A DNA stretch of 24,621 bases from Saccoglossus kowalevskii (GCF_000003605.2 NW_003112473.1:54369-78989); one strand, 5' to 3'; counted from the first letter of the stretch, positions 1-11,702 are shown. Program-made: numbers and translations. The notes: a model not told the origin generated them from the sequence alone.

Positions 1-31
1 TAACTGTGGGAAAGTGTTATCTACTATAACC

Positions 32-123
32 ATGGCAACGATTCGCGCCAGTTTAATTAAACGTGAAAGACGGATTTGCAGTTCATCTCAAATATTTTGG
101 TCTGTCTATAATCCAGTGAGTAG
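32..123 (+). CDS. Possible coding exon with start codon and strong splice donor
   Basis: An ATG in good context (ACCATGG) opens a frame of 30 codons plus two bases. It runs to a consensus donor, AG|GTAAGT, with GT at 124-125; reading past the donor gives an immediate stop, as expected if the exon ends there. The product begins MATIRASLIKRERR and is basic near its start; I do not recognise it. An overlapping alternative donor (CA|GTGAGT) lies a few bases upstream. Only 31 bases precede the ATG, so this may be a first coding exon or part of a larger internal one. The following exon could not be identified with confidence. The ATG also lies inside an RFX X-box-like motif (26-39), so it could be regulatory DNA with a chance frame. 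Confidence 0.3.
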
Positions 124-322
124 GTAAGTCTACAATTTATGTAAATAGTAACACGTATTTTTTTTGAAATTCGCTTTTGAGAGGTCTATCAACAAAACAG
201 ATTAATCATTTGACATTTAGAGGAATATTAAAAATGTTGGTGAACTTATTTCTCAGCAAAATAAATAATACGCGATTGTTACTTACTTACTGTATAATAA
301 TATGTTGTCCTAGGGGTACTGC

Positions 323-379
323 TGACGTCATAGGTGTTAAATATCGTTATTGGTTCCCTGGCTGTCAACATTGACGTCA
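323..379. promoter_or_regulatory. Two perfect CRE palindromes
   Basis: TGACGTCA occurs at 323-330 and again at 372-379, 49 bp apart. This is the full CREB/ATF binding palindrome. The pair lies about 200 bp downstream of the candidate exon at 32-123, so it would be intronic if that exon is real. No TATA box or start site is evident beside them. Confidence 0.45.
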
Positions 380-1305
380 TACATTTATAATGCCACTGTC
401 AACGCATATAGGTTCCATGCGACTAATGAAATGCGTTTGAAATATATTCTTAGTTTAAAGAAAATTCGAATTCTCGCTTAACGACTGTGACACTGCAAAG
501 ACAGACCAATATAAATTGCCTGTTATTTTCATTTTAAACATAATTATTGAAAATTTTGCAGAACGGCTTTCCCTGGACAAGCTTATCTATATAGTTTATA
601 TTAATGCTGGCTGTCCCTATTTTTAATTCAATTCAATTTAAACACCTGTCCCGAAACAAAAAAACTTAACTACAACAACTTACATAACATTGAAAAAGAT
701 AATGGTGATAGATGGTTATTTAAATTTTTTATAACAAAATTCAGAATTTTTCCTTTCATTTTTTCAATTAATGCGCATGTCGGTGTCTGTATGTGATTAA
801 TGCTGGTACTCTAGGCTTAGTTATTTTGGTGCTATTTCTAGACTAAAATCTATGGCATTTCACAAATAAAAAGTAAAAAAAACTGAATATTTATTGTTAC
901 ATTCTAAACAATGAATAAAATCAAATATGTCACTAGAACATCATACTCAATATTATTTCTACACGTTTTTCTTAGAAGTAATTAAACTACATTCACTCCA
1001 AACTAGATCCAACCTATACTGCTAAGCATATTCGAAATGAAATTTACCAAAGTATTAAAATTAATACAATATGACAATAATTTAATGTGATTGGTCTCAT
1101 ACACAATCTTTGATGAATATTGAGGTTATTTTTTCCAGATATATGTATGACGTGACAAATAATATAATACATAGTTATCAATTATAACACCCTACCATAT
1201 TACATGCCATTGGTTATTACACATCACAACACAACTAGAGTAGTTTTTTAATTTCCTTCGATATTATTGTAACTAATCGTACAACCGAAAACCTGTTTAT
1301 TCAGC
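380..1305. other. AT-rich stretch without a gene
   Basis: I see no convincing exon, RNA gene or tandem repeat here. The reading frames are short and have the low-complexity, AT-driven composition of chance frames. Confidence 0.6.
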
Positions 1306-1329
1306 ATGCTACATATTTTGCGTTTAATG

Positions 1330-1369
1330 AACAGCATGTACCAGCAGCTAAATGCGCATGCGCAAATAC
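1330..1369 (+). repeat. Dispersed repeat, copy 1, with NRF-1-like palindrome
   Basis: This 40-bp segment aligns without gaps to 6118-6157, with 32 of 40 identical by my count; seven of the eight differences are transitions. Both share ATGTACCAG followed by a GC-alternating core. In this copy the core is the perfect palindrome TGCGCATGCGCA (1353-1364), which matches the NRF-1 site. Weaker similarity, with a short gap, continues downstream (TTGTTTCAcAgacAg here, TTGTATCAgaacAag in copy 2), so the true element is probably longer than 40 bp. It looks like two old copies of one interspersed repeat of unknown class. Confidence 0.5.
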
Positions 1370-1419
1370 GCTGTAAATTGTTTCACAGACAGAAAATATC
1401 GCGTGTTATCAAACGTTTA

Positions 1420-1950
1420 ATAATTAATTTAGCTAATATTTTGGTATGTGTATATTACCTACTAAAAGTACTACATCTTCTAATTACCTTCTTTTTAATC
1501 ACCCTCATTTAAATATGAATCTAGGAAATACCCTAATTATAGTATATTACTTTGATCGTTGGGTTCAGAGTGTGCTTCAATGCGAACTCTTTTGGAGTCA
1601 CGTCTGTCTTTAGCGTTGTTTACTTTGCAAGGTTTACTTATACTGAGTGGCCACACGCGTTGAAATGAAATCTACGGAGCTCAAGTAAAGCAAACATTCG
1701 TATTCTCAAAACATACCACTATTTTGAATTGTTAATAAAAAATAGTTCTACTACCATGTTACATACAGCCTATTGTTTGATATATATATTGGTATAATGG
1801 TTGTCAAGATCGAGTTGGTCAAATGGTCATACATCAATAATATCAAGAGATGATATATCGAATGTGCCAACTTGTGGAAATTATTATAGTAACCACAATT
1901 CAGTGCAATAGAAACATTAAAATGTGTTGATGAACCTATACAATTGCACT
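1420..1950. other. AT-rich stretch without a gene
   Basis: No gene or structured element recognised. The sequence becomes more CpG-rich only toward the inverted repeat at 1959-1977. Confidence 0.55.
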
Positions 1951-1958
1951 GTGGCGTG

Positions 1959-1977
1959 ACGTGACGTGGCGTCACGT
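1959..1977. repeat. Perfect 8-bp inverted repeat of CRE half sites
   Basis: ACGTGACG (1959-1966) and CGTCACGT (1970-1977) are exact reverse complements separated by TGG. Each arm contains a TGACG/CGTCA half site, and another half site overlaps the left arm at 1957-1961. The cluster resembles a composite CREB/ATF binding site. It could form a small hairpin, but the binding-site reading is simpler. Confidence 0.45.
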
Positions 1978-2948
1978 ATGATGGTTTATAAACATACTAC
2001 CCCAGCCCCTCCCCCTTCGCCCGCACAGGAAATATTAACAATGAAATTAATGCACTACTGGTCTGTTAATTTGTCCCCCAAATCTGCTTCATGGGTAAGC
2101 TATGTAATGCGCCAAACAGTATCTTTAGGAATGCGTTGAAAACAATCAAAATATTCACATGTTATTATATCTATTATATGAACGCACATATATGTATATT
2201 TGGTTTATTTGCTCTAAACTATGTCACATTTTCGTAAAACTCGTACCATATTCAAATTTCAATTTTTGATTAGATAAAATCACGAGGGTTTCATTCTTTT
2301 GGTAGTTTTGGTAGTTTGTATGTTTTTTTTCAAAATAAAATACGCCATCTTAACACTCTCAAGCGCGGCGTTTATGGCATATACAGTGCTAGTCCATATG
2401 CATAGATGGTGTAATCTTTAGATGCCAGTGTACGATGGTACCCTTCACTCAGGGTCATGTTTGCCTACATGGTGTGATATATAGTATACTCAACGGTTGC
2501 TAGGATCACAGTTGTTTGTACACCCCGCTGATGGATGTCGGGCGACTGGCCGAATTACGAGAGAGATAAAATAAATAAAGCCAAGGCCGTTTTAGAGTAC
2601 AGTATGTTTGTGCACCAGTGATTCTAGAACGCAGCAATTACTCGTGTATAACATAGTTCCTAATTGAAATATAAAACACCATAGGCACTCTTACCAGAGA
2701 CGTCTGTAATGTTATCCAGTCGCTTTAACTGTGACGTAAATTGCATCTTCTAATGATTAAGAATGACGTCACCGCATGTCTGGTATTTAATGCACCATCG
2801 CTGAATTACAAACTCTGTTCTGTTTAGTTAGGGAGGTAATCTTTGACGCTGTTATCTCAAACTTTAGACTAAAAGGCCGACCTTTCATATCGATGTTTAC
2901 AAAAGGGCGAGTTCGTTAATACTGTATAATCACGGTTGCTCAAAAATG
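1978..2948. other. No gene recognised; one CRE inside
   Basis: This block holds a perfect TGACGTCA at 2764-2771 and a short C-rich tract near 2001-2025. A short in-frame tail ending in TAA at 2567-2569, with AATAAA at 2570-2575, could be a terminal exon, but I could not link it to any upstream exon. Confidence 0.5.
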
Positions 2949-3165
2949 TTACAGTAAGTCTCAGAAGTATTGGGGTAGCAAGTTAGCTAACTTTGGGTTT
3001 GACTAAAGCAGATAACCTAGAATTTGAACATTACCCTGCATTCTCTCACCATCAAATTCTAGTAACAACTATAAAACGATAAAATCTGCTTTGTCAAAAC
3101 ATTGTTGTCGACAAATTAGTTGCCCATCGACTGTACCAAATATATACTTCTGAGACTTGCTGTAA
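2949..3165. repeat. Inverted repeat with 22-bp arms about 170 bp apart
   Basis: The left arm at 2949-2970 and the right arm at 3144-3165 are reverse complements at 21 of 22 positions, sharing AAGTCTCAGAAGTAT. Weaker complementarity extends a few bases inward. A separated inverted repeat of about 217 bp in total could be a degraded foldback element or MITE. I see no clear target-site duplication outside the arms, so the class is open. No coding sequence is apparent inside. Confidence 0.5.
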
Positions 3166-3169
3166 TGAC

Positions 3170-5720
3170 GACAAACGAAATTAAATAGCAAACCAATTGC
3201 ATTCATTGAACAACTAAATGACATGAAATAAACTAAACATTTTTTTGAGTATTTAAGTAGACGGGTAATGTATGTAATCCCCTTTCTTGTACTTTGACCA
3301 CACTGACTCATTTGTACACGCTTTTTCAAGCCGAGTTTGTGGGACAGTACACATTTGTCGAATTGCGAATTAAAATTTTGTGTTTTATGTCTATTTGTTG
3401 ATGTGCCTTTAATTTCAATGCTGTGATATCTTGTATTACAAACTCGTTCGTATCCAATATATGATATATAAAAATAATAATATATATGGCATGCATGAAA
3501 TTGACTTAAATAGTGCTACTGGTATCATGACAAATTTGGGAACAATGAGCGGAGTAAAAATACCTTGCATATTTTACATAACATTTGGTTACGTTCTTAA
3601 TCAAATAATCAGTATTAGTGTATTACGTAACATGAAATAACATTATTTTTGTGTATTGCAGTGCTATATATTGATGAAATTGGTCTTATATTTGTCAAGA
3701 ATGACTACTTTTAGGAAAAAAATCCACAGAAGAAATATTTTTAGTCATGTTTTTAAAACCAACAAATTTAAATAATTCAGGATAAATTGTACCTCACGAT
3801 GTATGATGTTTTATCCCACGTCCACCAGCTTACAATGTCAAATAATTTCACACCCATAGGAACGAATTATACAAGTCATGTTGTATTGACAAAATTCAAT
3901 ACAATCTGATGTCCCGAATTGTACTGGCAACTGCGAAGCAGTGGTACCACGTGCAATAATGTTATATCAGGAATCACTTTGACTCATGCATGTTTATACT
4001 GTTTAGACTTCTAATCGGTTTTATTTACAAAACACTTTAACAAATTAAGTTGTTTTAACAGAATACCGTGGTGTCAATTAAAATATATATATATATGAGT
4101 TACTTACCGGAAAAGTGAGCTTTTCTAAGCCCTTTTGACTATTTGCGATCTTCTCTAAGTTATATACATGATTGCAATGGTCTGATCGCAATGTACATGT
4201 ATAAACAGTTTGTTGGTATACAATAACATAAGCGTGGACTCGAGTACTATGATAGAGCCTTAAAATGATTATGCAATGACGTAAGGTCATGCAATACAGG
4301 CACATGCTACCCACCTGCTGAAGTACGACGTGTGAACGTTTTCTGTCAGTAATGTCATCGGACAGCAATCATACTCAACAAACAAACAAACTCACTTTAA
4401 TGGCAACCGAGCTATGCACGTGATAAATAGCTTACGATCATTAACTTTTGACAGACCTGCCATTTTATCAATAGATATAGCCATTGATTTTTCCACTCAA
4501 GGATATTCTGCGAGCATGGGCAGACGCATTTCGCTGACGTGTGCCCTCTCGGGTACGGGCATGCATTAAAGGAAACAGATGTTATAGTAGTGTTTTACGT
4601 GCATTGTCACCTCTCCTTGCGCTGTATTGTTATCGTGTACTATTTGCAAAGTTTACAGAAACGTTTTTTGAAATCATGCAAGTTATAACCTTTTGCTACA
4701 TGTATGTAGCCAACATTTATACTTATATTTACTCATGAATGAACATATCACGAATAAAGCCTAGTTCTTCAATGCAATGTCAACCACTGGTAAGGTGAAC
4801 ACACTTTTCTGATATGTATGCTCACCATCGTTATGTTAATCAGTTTTCAGGTTAATTATTAACCTCACGAAGCATGGGAGCCAAGGACACAGTTTTTCGG
4901 TCATTGAATGTGTTGTGTATTACCCCCCCCCCCCGACATTTGACGTACATCCAATAAACTATACCGCAACAATCCCTTCCAGTTAATTTTATTACAGGCT
5001 TACAAGTTAAATATGAAGACACCTAATTCAGGTCACGACAGTAATCTATAACATTTTAATTTGAATGTTTATACCTCTGTGGTATGCCAAGTTGAACCAC
5101 CACTCACCCCGTCCATACAATGCAAGCATAAGTATGCAGTAGTTAACTAGAGTTAACTGAAGGACATCGCCATAACTTGCGCACACGTACCAACTTTTTA
5201 AACTAAAGCGAGTTGTTGTAAGAATCTGAACAATGCGTTGTCAATATATGATGACATTGTTGATCTTGTAAACCTCAGTCACGCAGTATTCATAATACCC
5301 TTTTCAATGCAAATGTTGCCTCTAGCGATGGGATTCTTACATTGTATGTGCGTAGTCTTGCAGCCTAGGTACTCAGTCATTTCAACACTGCATGAATGGT
5401 ATATTGCCCGGGAAGAATTGTGTAGAGGTCGTGAAAGCACGGGACTGTTTTTAAATTGAGTCGATTTTATCTAACATTACGAAATCGTTATTTATCTGAC
5501 GAAATATTTGACAATAAACAACACTGATCATTCATACTTTGAATTCAACACCTACGTTTTTTCATTCTAATCAACAGTGCGGAACCGTTGTAAATAACCA
5601 AATGAATGAATTACTGAGTAGATGATCTATTGTGTATCTCCACGGTATTTAACTGGGTTATATAACAATGGTGCGTGTCTTATTTTGATATGTTTAAGAG
5701 TCTGAACTGTGCCCCCCAAT
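3170..5720. other. AT-rich stretch without a convincing gene
   Basis: It contains a short (AT)7 microsatellite at 4083-4096 and a run of 12 C at 4923-4934. A minus-strand frame near 4110-4170 ends at a donor-like CCG|GTAAGT (reverse of 4105-4113), but it lacks an identifiable acceptor or start and I do not call it. The remaining open frames look like chance. Confidence 0.5.
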
Positions 5721-5729
5721 TGACAGCTG

Positions 5730-5737
5730 TGACGTCA
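5730..5737. promoter_or_regulatory. Perfect CRE palindrome
   Basis: TGACGTCA preceded by CAGCTG (an E-box) within a few bases. No adjacent TATA box or exon was recognised. Confidence 0.4.
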
Positions 5738-6117
5738 GTACACACAGACAGTTTATTAGCTACATATGTAATTGGGGATTTATGTTTGTGTTCAGGCCAT
5801 ATTGACGTTTTCACACGTAGGCACACACATGCAGTCACATAATATACGGAACTAGTATAAATAAGATACGAACTCTAATCGATCATATTATTTAACATTG
5901 ATGGGACATTTCAGTCAAGTAATTCCACCGATTCAAATGCCATTTCAAATGTGGTGTTACAACACTGTGGTAGAATAAAAATAAATAAGCAGTATTTCTT
6001 TCTATAATTTCTTTTCTTAAATGTTGATCAATATTAGACTACAATTTTCTTGTTGTTGATTCTTAACACGACTTCACTGAAACAGTGTCATATGCCGAGG
6101 CGTATGAATGAAGAAAT

Positions 6118-6157
6118 AATAGTATGTACCAGTAACTCGATGCGCACGCGCGAATAC
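6118..6157 (+). repeat. Dispersed repeat, copy 2
   Basis: Aligns without gaps to the segment at 1330-1369. The GC core here is TGCGCACGCGCG (6141-6152), one transition away from the NRF-1 palindrome at its centre plus a change at the last base. Flanking similarity on both sides suggests that the repeat unit is longer. Confidence 0.5.
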
Positions 6158-6209
6158 AAAGCTACGCATTTATGTATTGTATCAGAACAAGCAAATGTAT
6201 AAAGTTGTC

Positions 6210-7260
6210 TATATTGCCTTTTAAATTGTGCACGAATAATTATCTGTTTGTATATTTGGAGAACGGGATCGCACACACATACATTTATTGAGAGGGGTTT
6301 TTAATAGCCCGTTAAGAAATAATTATTTGGCAGGGAAGGACTTATTAGACTTGGTTTGTATTGGCGTATTATTTCCAGGTTGTATAACCATGTCTACATA
6401 TATATTATCTGAAACTAACATGATTATGAATATATACACGTTTTATTATTAAAGATAACATGACAATTACGTATTATATGCACACTTTCTCAAATTAACC
6501 ATGACGTCAAGCATGAAACAACTATTAACTGGTAGCCATAGAAACAGGTGAAAGAAATGGCACATATATATCAATTAACAGACTGAAGGACTCTAAATTT
6601 GATATTCCGACGTTGATCAATTCTCTAGTAAGGCCATAATAATAATAATTATTATTTTACCCTCGATCAGCGTTAAAGGTTCACACATGTACCTTTCAAT
6701 TCAAAATTGCCTAATAATAAGATAATATACAATCACAATGGCCTCATGATGGAGTTTATTTTATTACACCAATCGTTATTGTTGAAGTGTGATACGACTT
6801 TTTTGTGATTTTGTAGTATGAGTTGTTTCACAGCAACCATATTTGAAAACTGCAGCAGACGACAAACCGCAATACCTTATATGGAAAATTGCAATTGAGT
6901 TCCATGCATGCGCACTCGGCTGCACACTAACACGCTCCAAATGAGCATTGCTACGTATTGTATGATTTTTAATAATGAAATAATAACGACAATTACACCT
7001 TGAAAACAATTTCATTCGGTTTCAGAATAAATGTAGAATATATTATACGGAAATTACCCGAAGTGTGCACTAGTATATTATAACCAATAATTCAATTGTT
7101 AATCGTGTTTTTGACTGAGGAATTCAGTTAACTGAACATATATTATTATTTTATATGCAACCACGTGTATAGAGGCATATCAAGAATTGAAACAAATGCA
7201 CACCGGCAGATCATTTTAGTAAATCGGCATGACGATTAGAGTTTGCTAGGAGAATGTTGG
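6210..7260. other. AT-rich stretch without a gene; CRE plus X-box
   Basis: A perfect TGACGTCA lies at 6502-6509. Twenty-two bases further on, GTAGCCATAGAAAC (6532-6545) fits the RFX X-box consensus (GTNRCC-AT-RGNAAC) at every position. The rest holds no recognisable exon, RNA or repeat. Confidence 0.45.
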
Positions 7261-7286
7261 CTAACCAACGCCATTTTGAACAACTG

Positions 7287-7327
7287 CTGGCTGCATAGCA
7301 ACGGTGCTTACGCATGGCAACAGCCAG
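7287..7327. repeat. Inverted repeat enclosing two RFX half-site-like motifs
   Basis: CTGGCTG (7287-7293) and CAGCCAG (7321-7327) are reverse complements. Between them, GCATAGCAAC (7293-7302) and GCATGGCAAC (7312-7321) form a 9-of-10 direct repeat; each carries an RGCAAC half site of the RFX X-box. Just upstream, 7265-7280 is a reverse-strand copy of the TTCAAAATGGCG motif found elsewhere in the window. Confidence 0.35.
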
Positions 7328-7810
7328 TAGGGACATTGCACTGATCCATTCTGAATCATTTGTTTACTATGTGTTATAGCATGCAATACATGTTGTTTTC
7401 ATCAATGATAAGTTCAGCTGAGCTGTTGATAAAATAACAATTCAGTTATGTTAATGGGAGGAACGAATGAATTTCAAATTTCATTTCAATTATGTTCAAA
7501 ATAGACTCTCGTCTCACTCTTTTTGTGCAGTGATATGAATGTAGTTTTCCCTAATTAATGCTATTGTAATTATTATTCTCTCAGAAATTATTACGTTTAT
7601 TCCCTTGAAATATTTTGTTTGGAAGATGTCACACAATTGGTCACCCATGTGTTTGTAATGAGAATGACAAGTGGTATGAGATTATATAATACCACATGTA
7701 TTTGTTTATGAAGTGAACACATTCGTGACTAACGCAGGAGTTTTGTCCCGAGATTGGCCGAGATTCATTCACTAACGCATGCACGAGATATGGGTATCAT
7801 ATAAACAAAG

Positions 7811-7856
7811 ATGGCGACTTTGACTGTTGCGCCGACCAATGAGTACAAACTGAGAG
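7811..7856 (+). CDS. Candidate first coding exon in a CpG-richer island
   Basis: The ATG sits in AAAGATGGCGAC, a YY1-like context common at TSS-proximal start codons. The frame MATLTVAPTNEYKLR runs 15 codons plus one base to a GT donor (GAGAG|GTAACC, GT at 7857-7858). The surrounding 7740-8190 interval is visibly richer in CpG than its neighbours (ATGCGCGGCGAG, CTCGCGCGGATTCGCGG). Joining it to the AG acceptor at 8142-8143 keeps the frame through to the strong donor at 8185, which supports a real gene start. I do not recognise the peptide. The donor is weaker than GTAAGT, and the exon could be a chance frame in promoter DNA. Confidence 0.3.
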
Positions 7857-8097
7857 GTAACCAAACTTTAATTAGGTATTTTTTTAGATGATTGGAATTT
7901 ATCGAAAGAGTCGCCGGCGATAATTAGTGCAAGTGGCGTTCAGGTCACAACTCGTACACGTGATTTCATTAAAAACGCATTGAATTGTGGGAAAATCATG
8001 TCTATCAACACAAATATTGCACATGCGCGGCGAGACAACGAATGTAGCCGACCGCTTCGGCTTCCAATTTTTTTAATTGTTTCATTTTCATTTCCTC

Positions 8098-8184
8098 ATG
8101 CTTACGAATAGTTTACCAACTCGCGCGGATTCGCGGTCCGCAGTAATTCGGAACGACGTCGAATCCTCAGTTAGTAGTGAGGAG
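8098..8184 (+). CDS. Candidate coding exon with strong splice donor
   Basis: ATG at 8098 opens 29 codons (MLTNSLPTRADSRSA and onward, ending SSVSSEE) and reaches GAG|GTAAGTGAG, a near-ideal donor with GT at 8185-8186. An in-frame stop lies shortly upstream of the ATG. There are two readings. This may be an independent first exon, or only 8144-8184 may be an exon joined in the same frame to 7811-7856 through a 287-bp intron with GT at 7857 and AG at 8143. The Ser/Glu-rich C-terminal side and the CpG-rich context look more like coding sequence than the AT-rich surroundings. No downstream partner exon was identified, so any gene would have a long intron here or lie partly outside the window. Confidence 0.35.
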
Positions 8185-8190
8185 GTAAGT

Positions 8191-9220
8191 GAGAATTTCG
8201 ACAGAGCTGTATGACCTAGTACAACAAGTATGTTGCATGGCATGGATGTAATTTCTGAACACTACTACATTTTGCCAACTGCATTAGTAATATTAAGATG
8301 GAAGTCTACTCGTGAATGAAAAAATATCAAATTTCATTATGTTGGAAACAATAATTACGGATTGTTGGCGTCAACAAGCTAATTTTCGAGAAGTAATAAA
8401 TATTGCCATGGCGACCATTTTTGTCAGTTATTAATTATAGTTATAATTGGCGTGATGCAATATCATATCTCAAATTGGTTTGCAGGGCTGCGCATGGACG
8501 ACGCATGTATAACGTGAGTGACTGTGATTCGTATTCTAAATCAGATTTTTTTTTTTTTTTATAATCATAGAATTTTAATGATATTCTCCGCTTTCTAAGA
8601 AAATAAAGGTTTGTACCACACAGCCTAGTATAATGCTGTTCACTGTTCAAATATCTACTTTGAATTTTGTCAAGCCTGTTATACCGATTTGTTCAAGCGT
8701 TATAAGACATGCAATTCATGAGATTATGTTTTTACTGACACCTAGAATACAATAATAAAAATTGGAAAACACTGTCCACCTGCCCCCCCCCTCCCGTGGG
8801 AATGTGGAATTGTGTATATGTTTGCCTTTTGCCATTTTGTGAGGTTGATATTTTATAATTAATAACTCATGACCTCATTTCAAGGTCTCGGTCATTTACT
8901 GTCATTTATGCATGAATTATATCATTTCAGTTCGAATAATTCATCGACTTTTCTTCCTTCCAACGAATTGTGTCTTTTAAATTGTAGACGTGTTGACAAG
9001 AGTGTTGAACAAATATTTCAAATTATGAATCGTCTAAGTGTTATATTGCTTTGTATACACTGTGCACTGTTACTGTACTCTGTACACTGCCTTGGTCCAG
9101 TGCCAATTTAGAGCAGTCTGCAAACAAGTAGATCAGCCCATCAATAAACTATCTACACAGAGATCCTTTAAAGTCTAACCACAGATTGAACGCAGATTAA
9201 TTCAAACAATTTCAACTTTA
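8191..9220. other. AT-rich stretch without a gene; homopolymer runs
   Basis: It contains a 15-base T run (8546-8560) and a 9-base C run (8783-8791). A 28-base interval at 8486-8513 is flanked by CAG and GTGAGT, but it would introduce a stop in the frame of the upstream exon. Confidence 0.5.
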
Positions 9221-9246
9221 CACATGCAATACTGGTCACACCATCC

Positions 9247-9260
9247 GCGTGGGCGGGGGT
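9247..9260 (+). promoter_or_regulatory. EGR/Sp1-like GC box
   Basis: GCGTGGGCG (9247-9255) matches the EGR-1 zinc-finger site exactly and overlaps GGGCGGGGG, a GC box. It is isolated in AT-rich DNA, with no TATA box or exon seen nearby, so its function is uncertain. Confidence 0.3.
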
Positions 9261-9429
9261 CAAACTTCAAATGGTTGCGTGCTTCTAGCTACTTTAACTG
9301 TGAATATAGATTACTTAGTGGGCAATCACTTTATTCAGGTTGCGCGTGTTGTAACAAGTCGCGCTACTCATTGAAAAACAGAAACAGCGTGAGTAAAATA
9401 GTGCTACTAGAAGGAGTTCAATTGTGACT

Positions 9430-11530
9430 GTAAAACATAATGAAATACGATGACATGTTGGCAGTTGTAAATGCATGAATGCCAATACTCAAACCGCACG
9501 TGCAGTGGTTTTATCCGTCTTGGCCCCGGTGACCCACAACTCTATGGCCCTTAAGTTTTGGCTTGACTAGTGAAAACCAATGTTCAGAAAACCAACAAGC
9601 AATCGTAATGGCGAGTTTAAAACATTCAATTGATAATTACATTACTCAGTGAAATTGCATGAAAGTTTGAATACTTTTATTATTTGAACGTCAGTAAATG
9701 TATAAAAGTTTTCCAAGTTGTAAAACTGAAAAATTCCAGCCAGTTGTCTCCTTAATGAACGTAATGTAATTCTGCATTCCTTCAAACAAACGTTTAACCT
9801 GAACGTATTTGATTTAGTTACTTTCTTTAGGCTGTAATTCAGTGACAAAAAATCCTTCGTGACGCAAAATAAAAGCATATAAGTGAAACACACAACATGA
9901 TATGAAATAATATATTCTTTAACCCTGACTTTGGTGCCTATCAAATACAAGTTCGGTCGGTATAATTTAGAAACATTCGTCGTTTTAGTTATTTATCAAA
10001 CGCTTCAATCTATATTTACAACATATACACACCTCTCTATTTTGGGACAACGTCTTGCATGCGTTGACGTGATTTGAAACTGACTTATTTAACAGGACAC
10101 CAGAATAATCACCATTGCACCTTTTTAGTGAAATTTCAGCGAAATACTATTAGTTCAAAATGGCGGACCATTTGTAAACTTTTCCAATATTATCAGTTCC
10201 AATGTAATTGAATTGGTTTCATTTTACAGATTTCTGTGATAATATATTTTTGATTATAAATACTAGACAACCCACTATTTTAATTGCTTTACATCACGGG
10301 TACTCGACTCACTAGAATGACGTGTCAATTATCTCTGCTTTACAACATTTTAAAATTGTTTTGATTTTTTGATGTGCTCGTGGTGTGTCAAATATAATTA
10401 TATGTGAGGTCTGATGTTCCACTGTGATAAAATTGTATTCTATTCAAACATAGCTGATGATAATTAAATACACAAAATGTGTCCGCTAATATATGTATTA
10501 TGATATATAAATTATATTTCACTGTATAAAGCTGTATAGCTGATCTTACATTGAATCGACATATTGGTCGTACTAAACGACGCAATAACATTTGAAATCA
10601 ATTTATGACCCATTGATGTACACCAGCCGTGTTTTAAACTGCTAATAATTTATTAAATGTAGGAGTCGTTTCTTTTTATTGCGGGCAATAAGTAATCATC
10701 TCATGCAAGCTGGTTCACATCGCTTACACTACGGCCGCCGAAATCGCGTTGAGAGCGAGAGAGCCGCGCGACTTATTTTATCTATTTTTTTATTTTATTA
10801 TATGCAGTCGACCTTATCTACAGTCATTGATGTATATCGCCATTGTATTTGAGAAAGCAAAAAAAAAAAAAAAAAAAAAGAAATAGCATCGCTTTATCGT
10901 TGCCAATAATACCTGGCAGCCATTTGGTTGTCAATATGACCAATGATTTCGACCTATCTATTCGCAATGACAGCGCATGATTTCGAAAATGTTCATTTTC
11001 ATTAGTCATTGAATATCGTAACCGATAGCCACACTATTGTATTATTAACATCATGCAATTAAATATAAAGAATATTTGAACATTCAGCGAAGATACAATG
11101 TAATTAATAGTACATGTATAGACGGGTCATAACTTAGCTAAATCAAAAAAAAATGTTGTAAATACCTGCCTGGTTTGTTTAATAGCCACCTCGTTGTACT
11201 ACATTTATGTACGTGCAGAGGAAGTTAATGTTGTACTTTGAGAAAGAGCAATAAAGTGCATTCCATCTATACTTGGATGAATTTATTGAATAGAATAGGC
11301 GAAGTGGAACCCGGTCGAATGTCAATCTAATAAATGTGTTGCAAAGGTTCACACGATCGTATTACGCGTTTATTTGTATCGTACATGCATTGACACATAA
11401 CATGCCAGTTATGGTGGATTAGTACTGTGAGTGTCAAAACATATTTTCATTAAACATTTTACATATATACATTATACTATGCGTATATATATTTCGTAAA
11501 TACCTAAAGTTAATTTTCGTTATTTCTTTG
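9430..11530. other. AT-rich stretch without a gene
   Basis: It holds a TTCAAAATGGCGGACC motif (10154-10169), a CpG-rich patch with GA repeats near 10730-10770, and a 21-base A run (10859-10879). The A run has no recognisable retroelement body upstream. No exons were supported. Confidence 0.5.
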
Positions 11531-11702
11531 GTAAGGCAATGAGGTTTTACCGATTGAATCCACAGGAAAATAAAAATAATACACACTGCAAAAAAAAATA
11601 TTTACTAAGTCCTATTTACACGAATAAAAAAACAATTGAAATGAATACCCATTGTAATCATGCACATAATGTGTTAGAATATATCTTAGTTGAGATCGTA
11701 CT

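Noticed and set aside
2509-2579. Possible terminal exon ending MDVGRLAELRER-stop with AATAAA; its phase could follow the exon at 32-123
   Set aside because: A matching phase has a one-in-three chance, the acceptor is weak, and the poly(A) signal almost touches the stop codon.
4078-4368. Minus-strand frame of 96 codons ending near a GTAAGT donor
   Set aside because: It starts at a non-ATG codon, lacks an acceptor and resembles no family; composition is like that of other chance frames.
8486-8513. 28-base micro-exon between CAG and GTGAGT
   Set aside because: In the phase left by the exon ending at 8184 it introduces a stop, and no other partner exon was found.
10859-10879. A21 run considered as the poly(A) tail of a retroelement or retrocopy
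   Set aside because: No element body, target-site duplication or RNA polymerase III boxes were found upstream.
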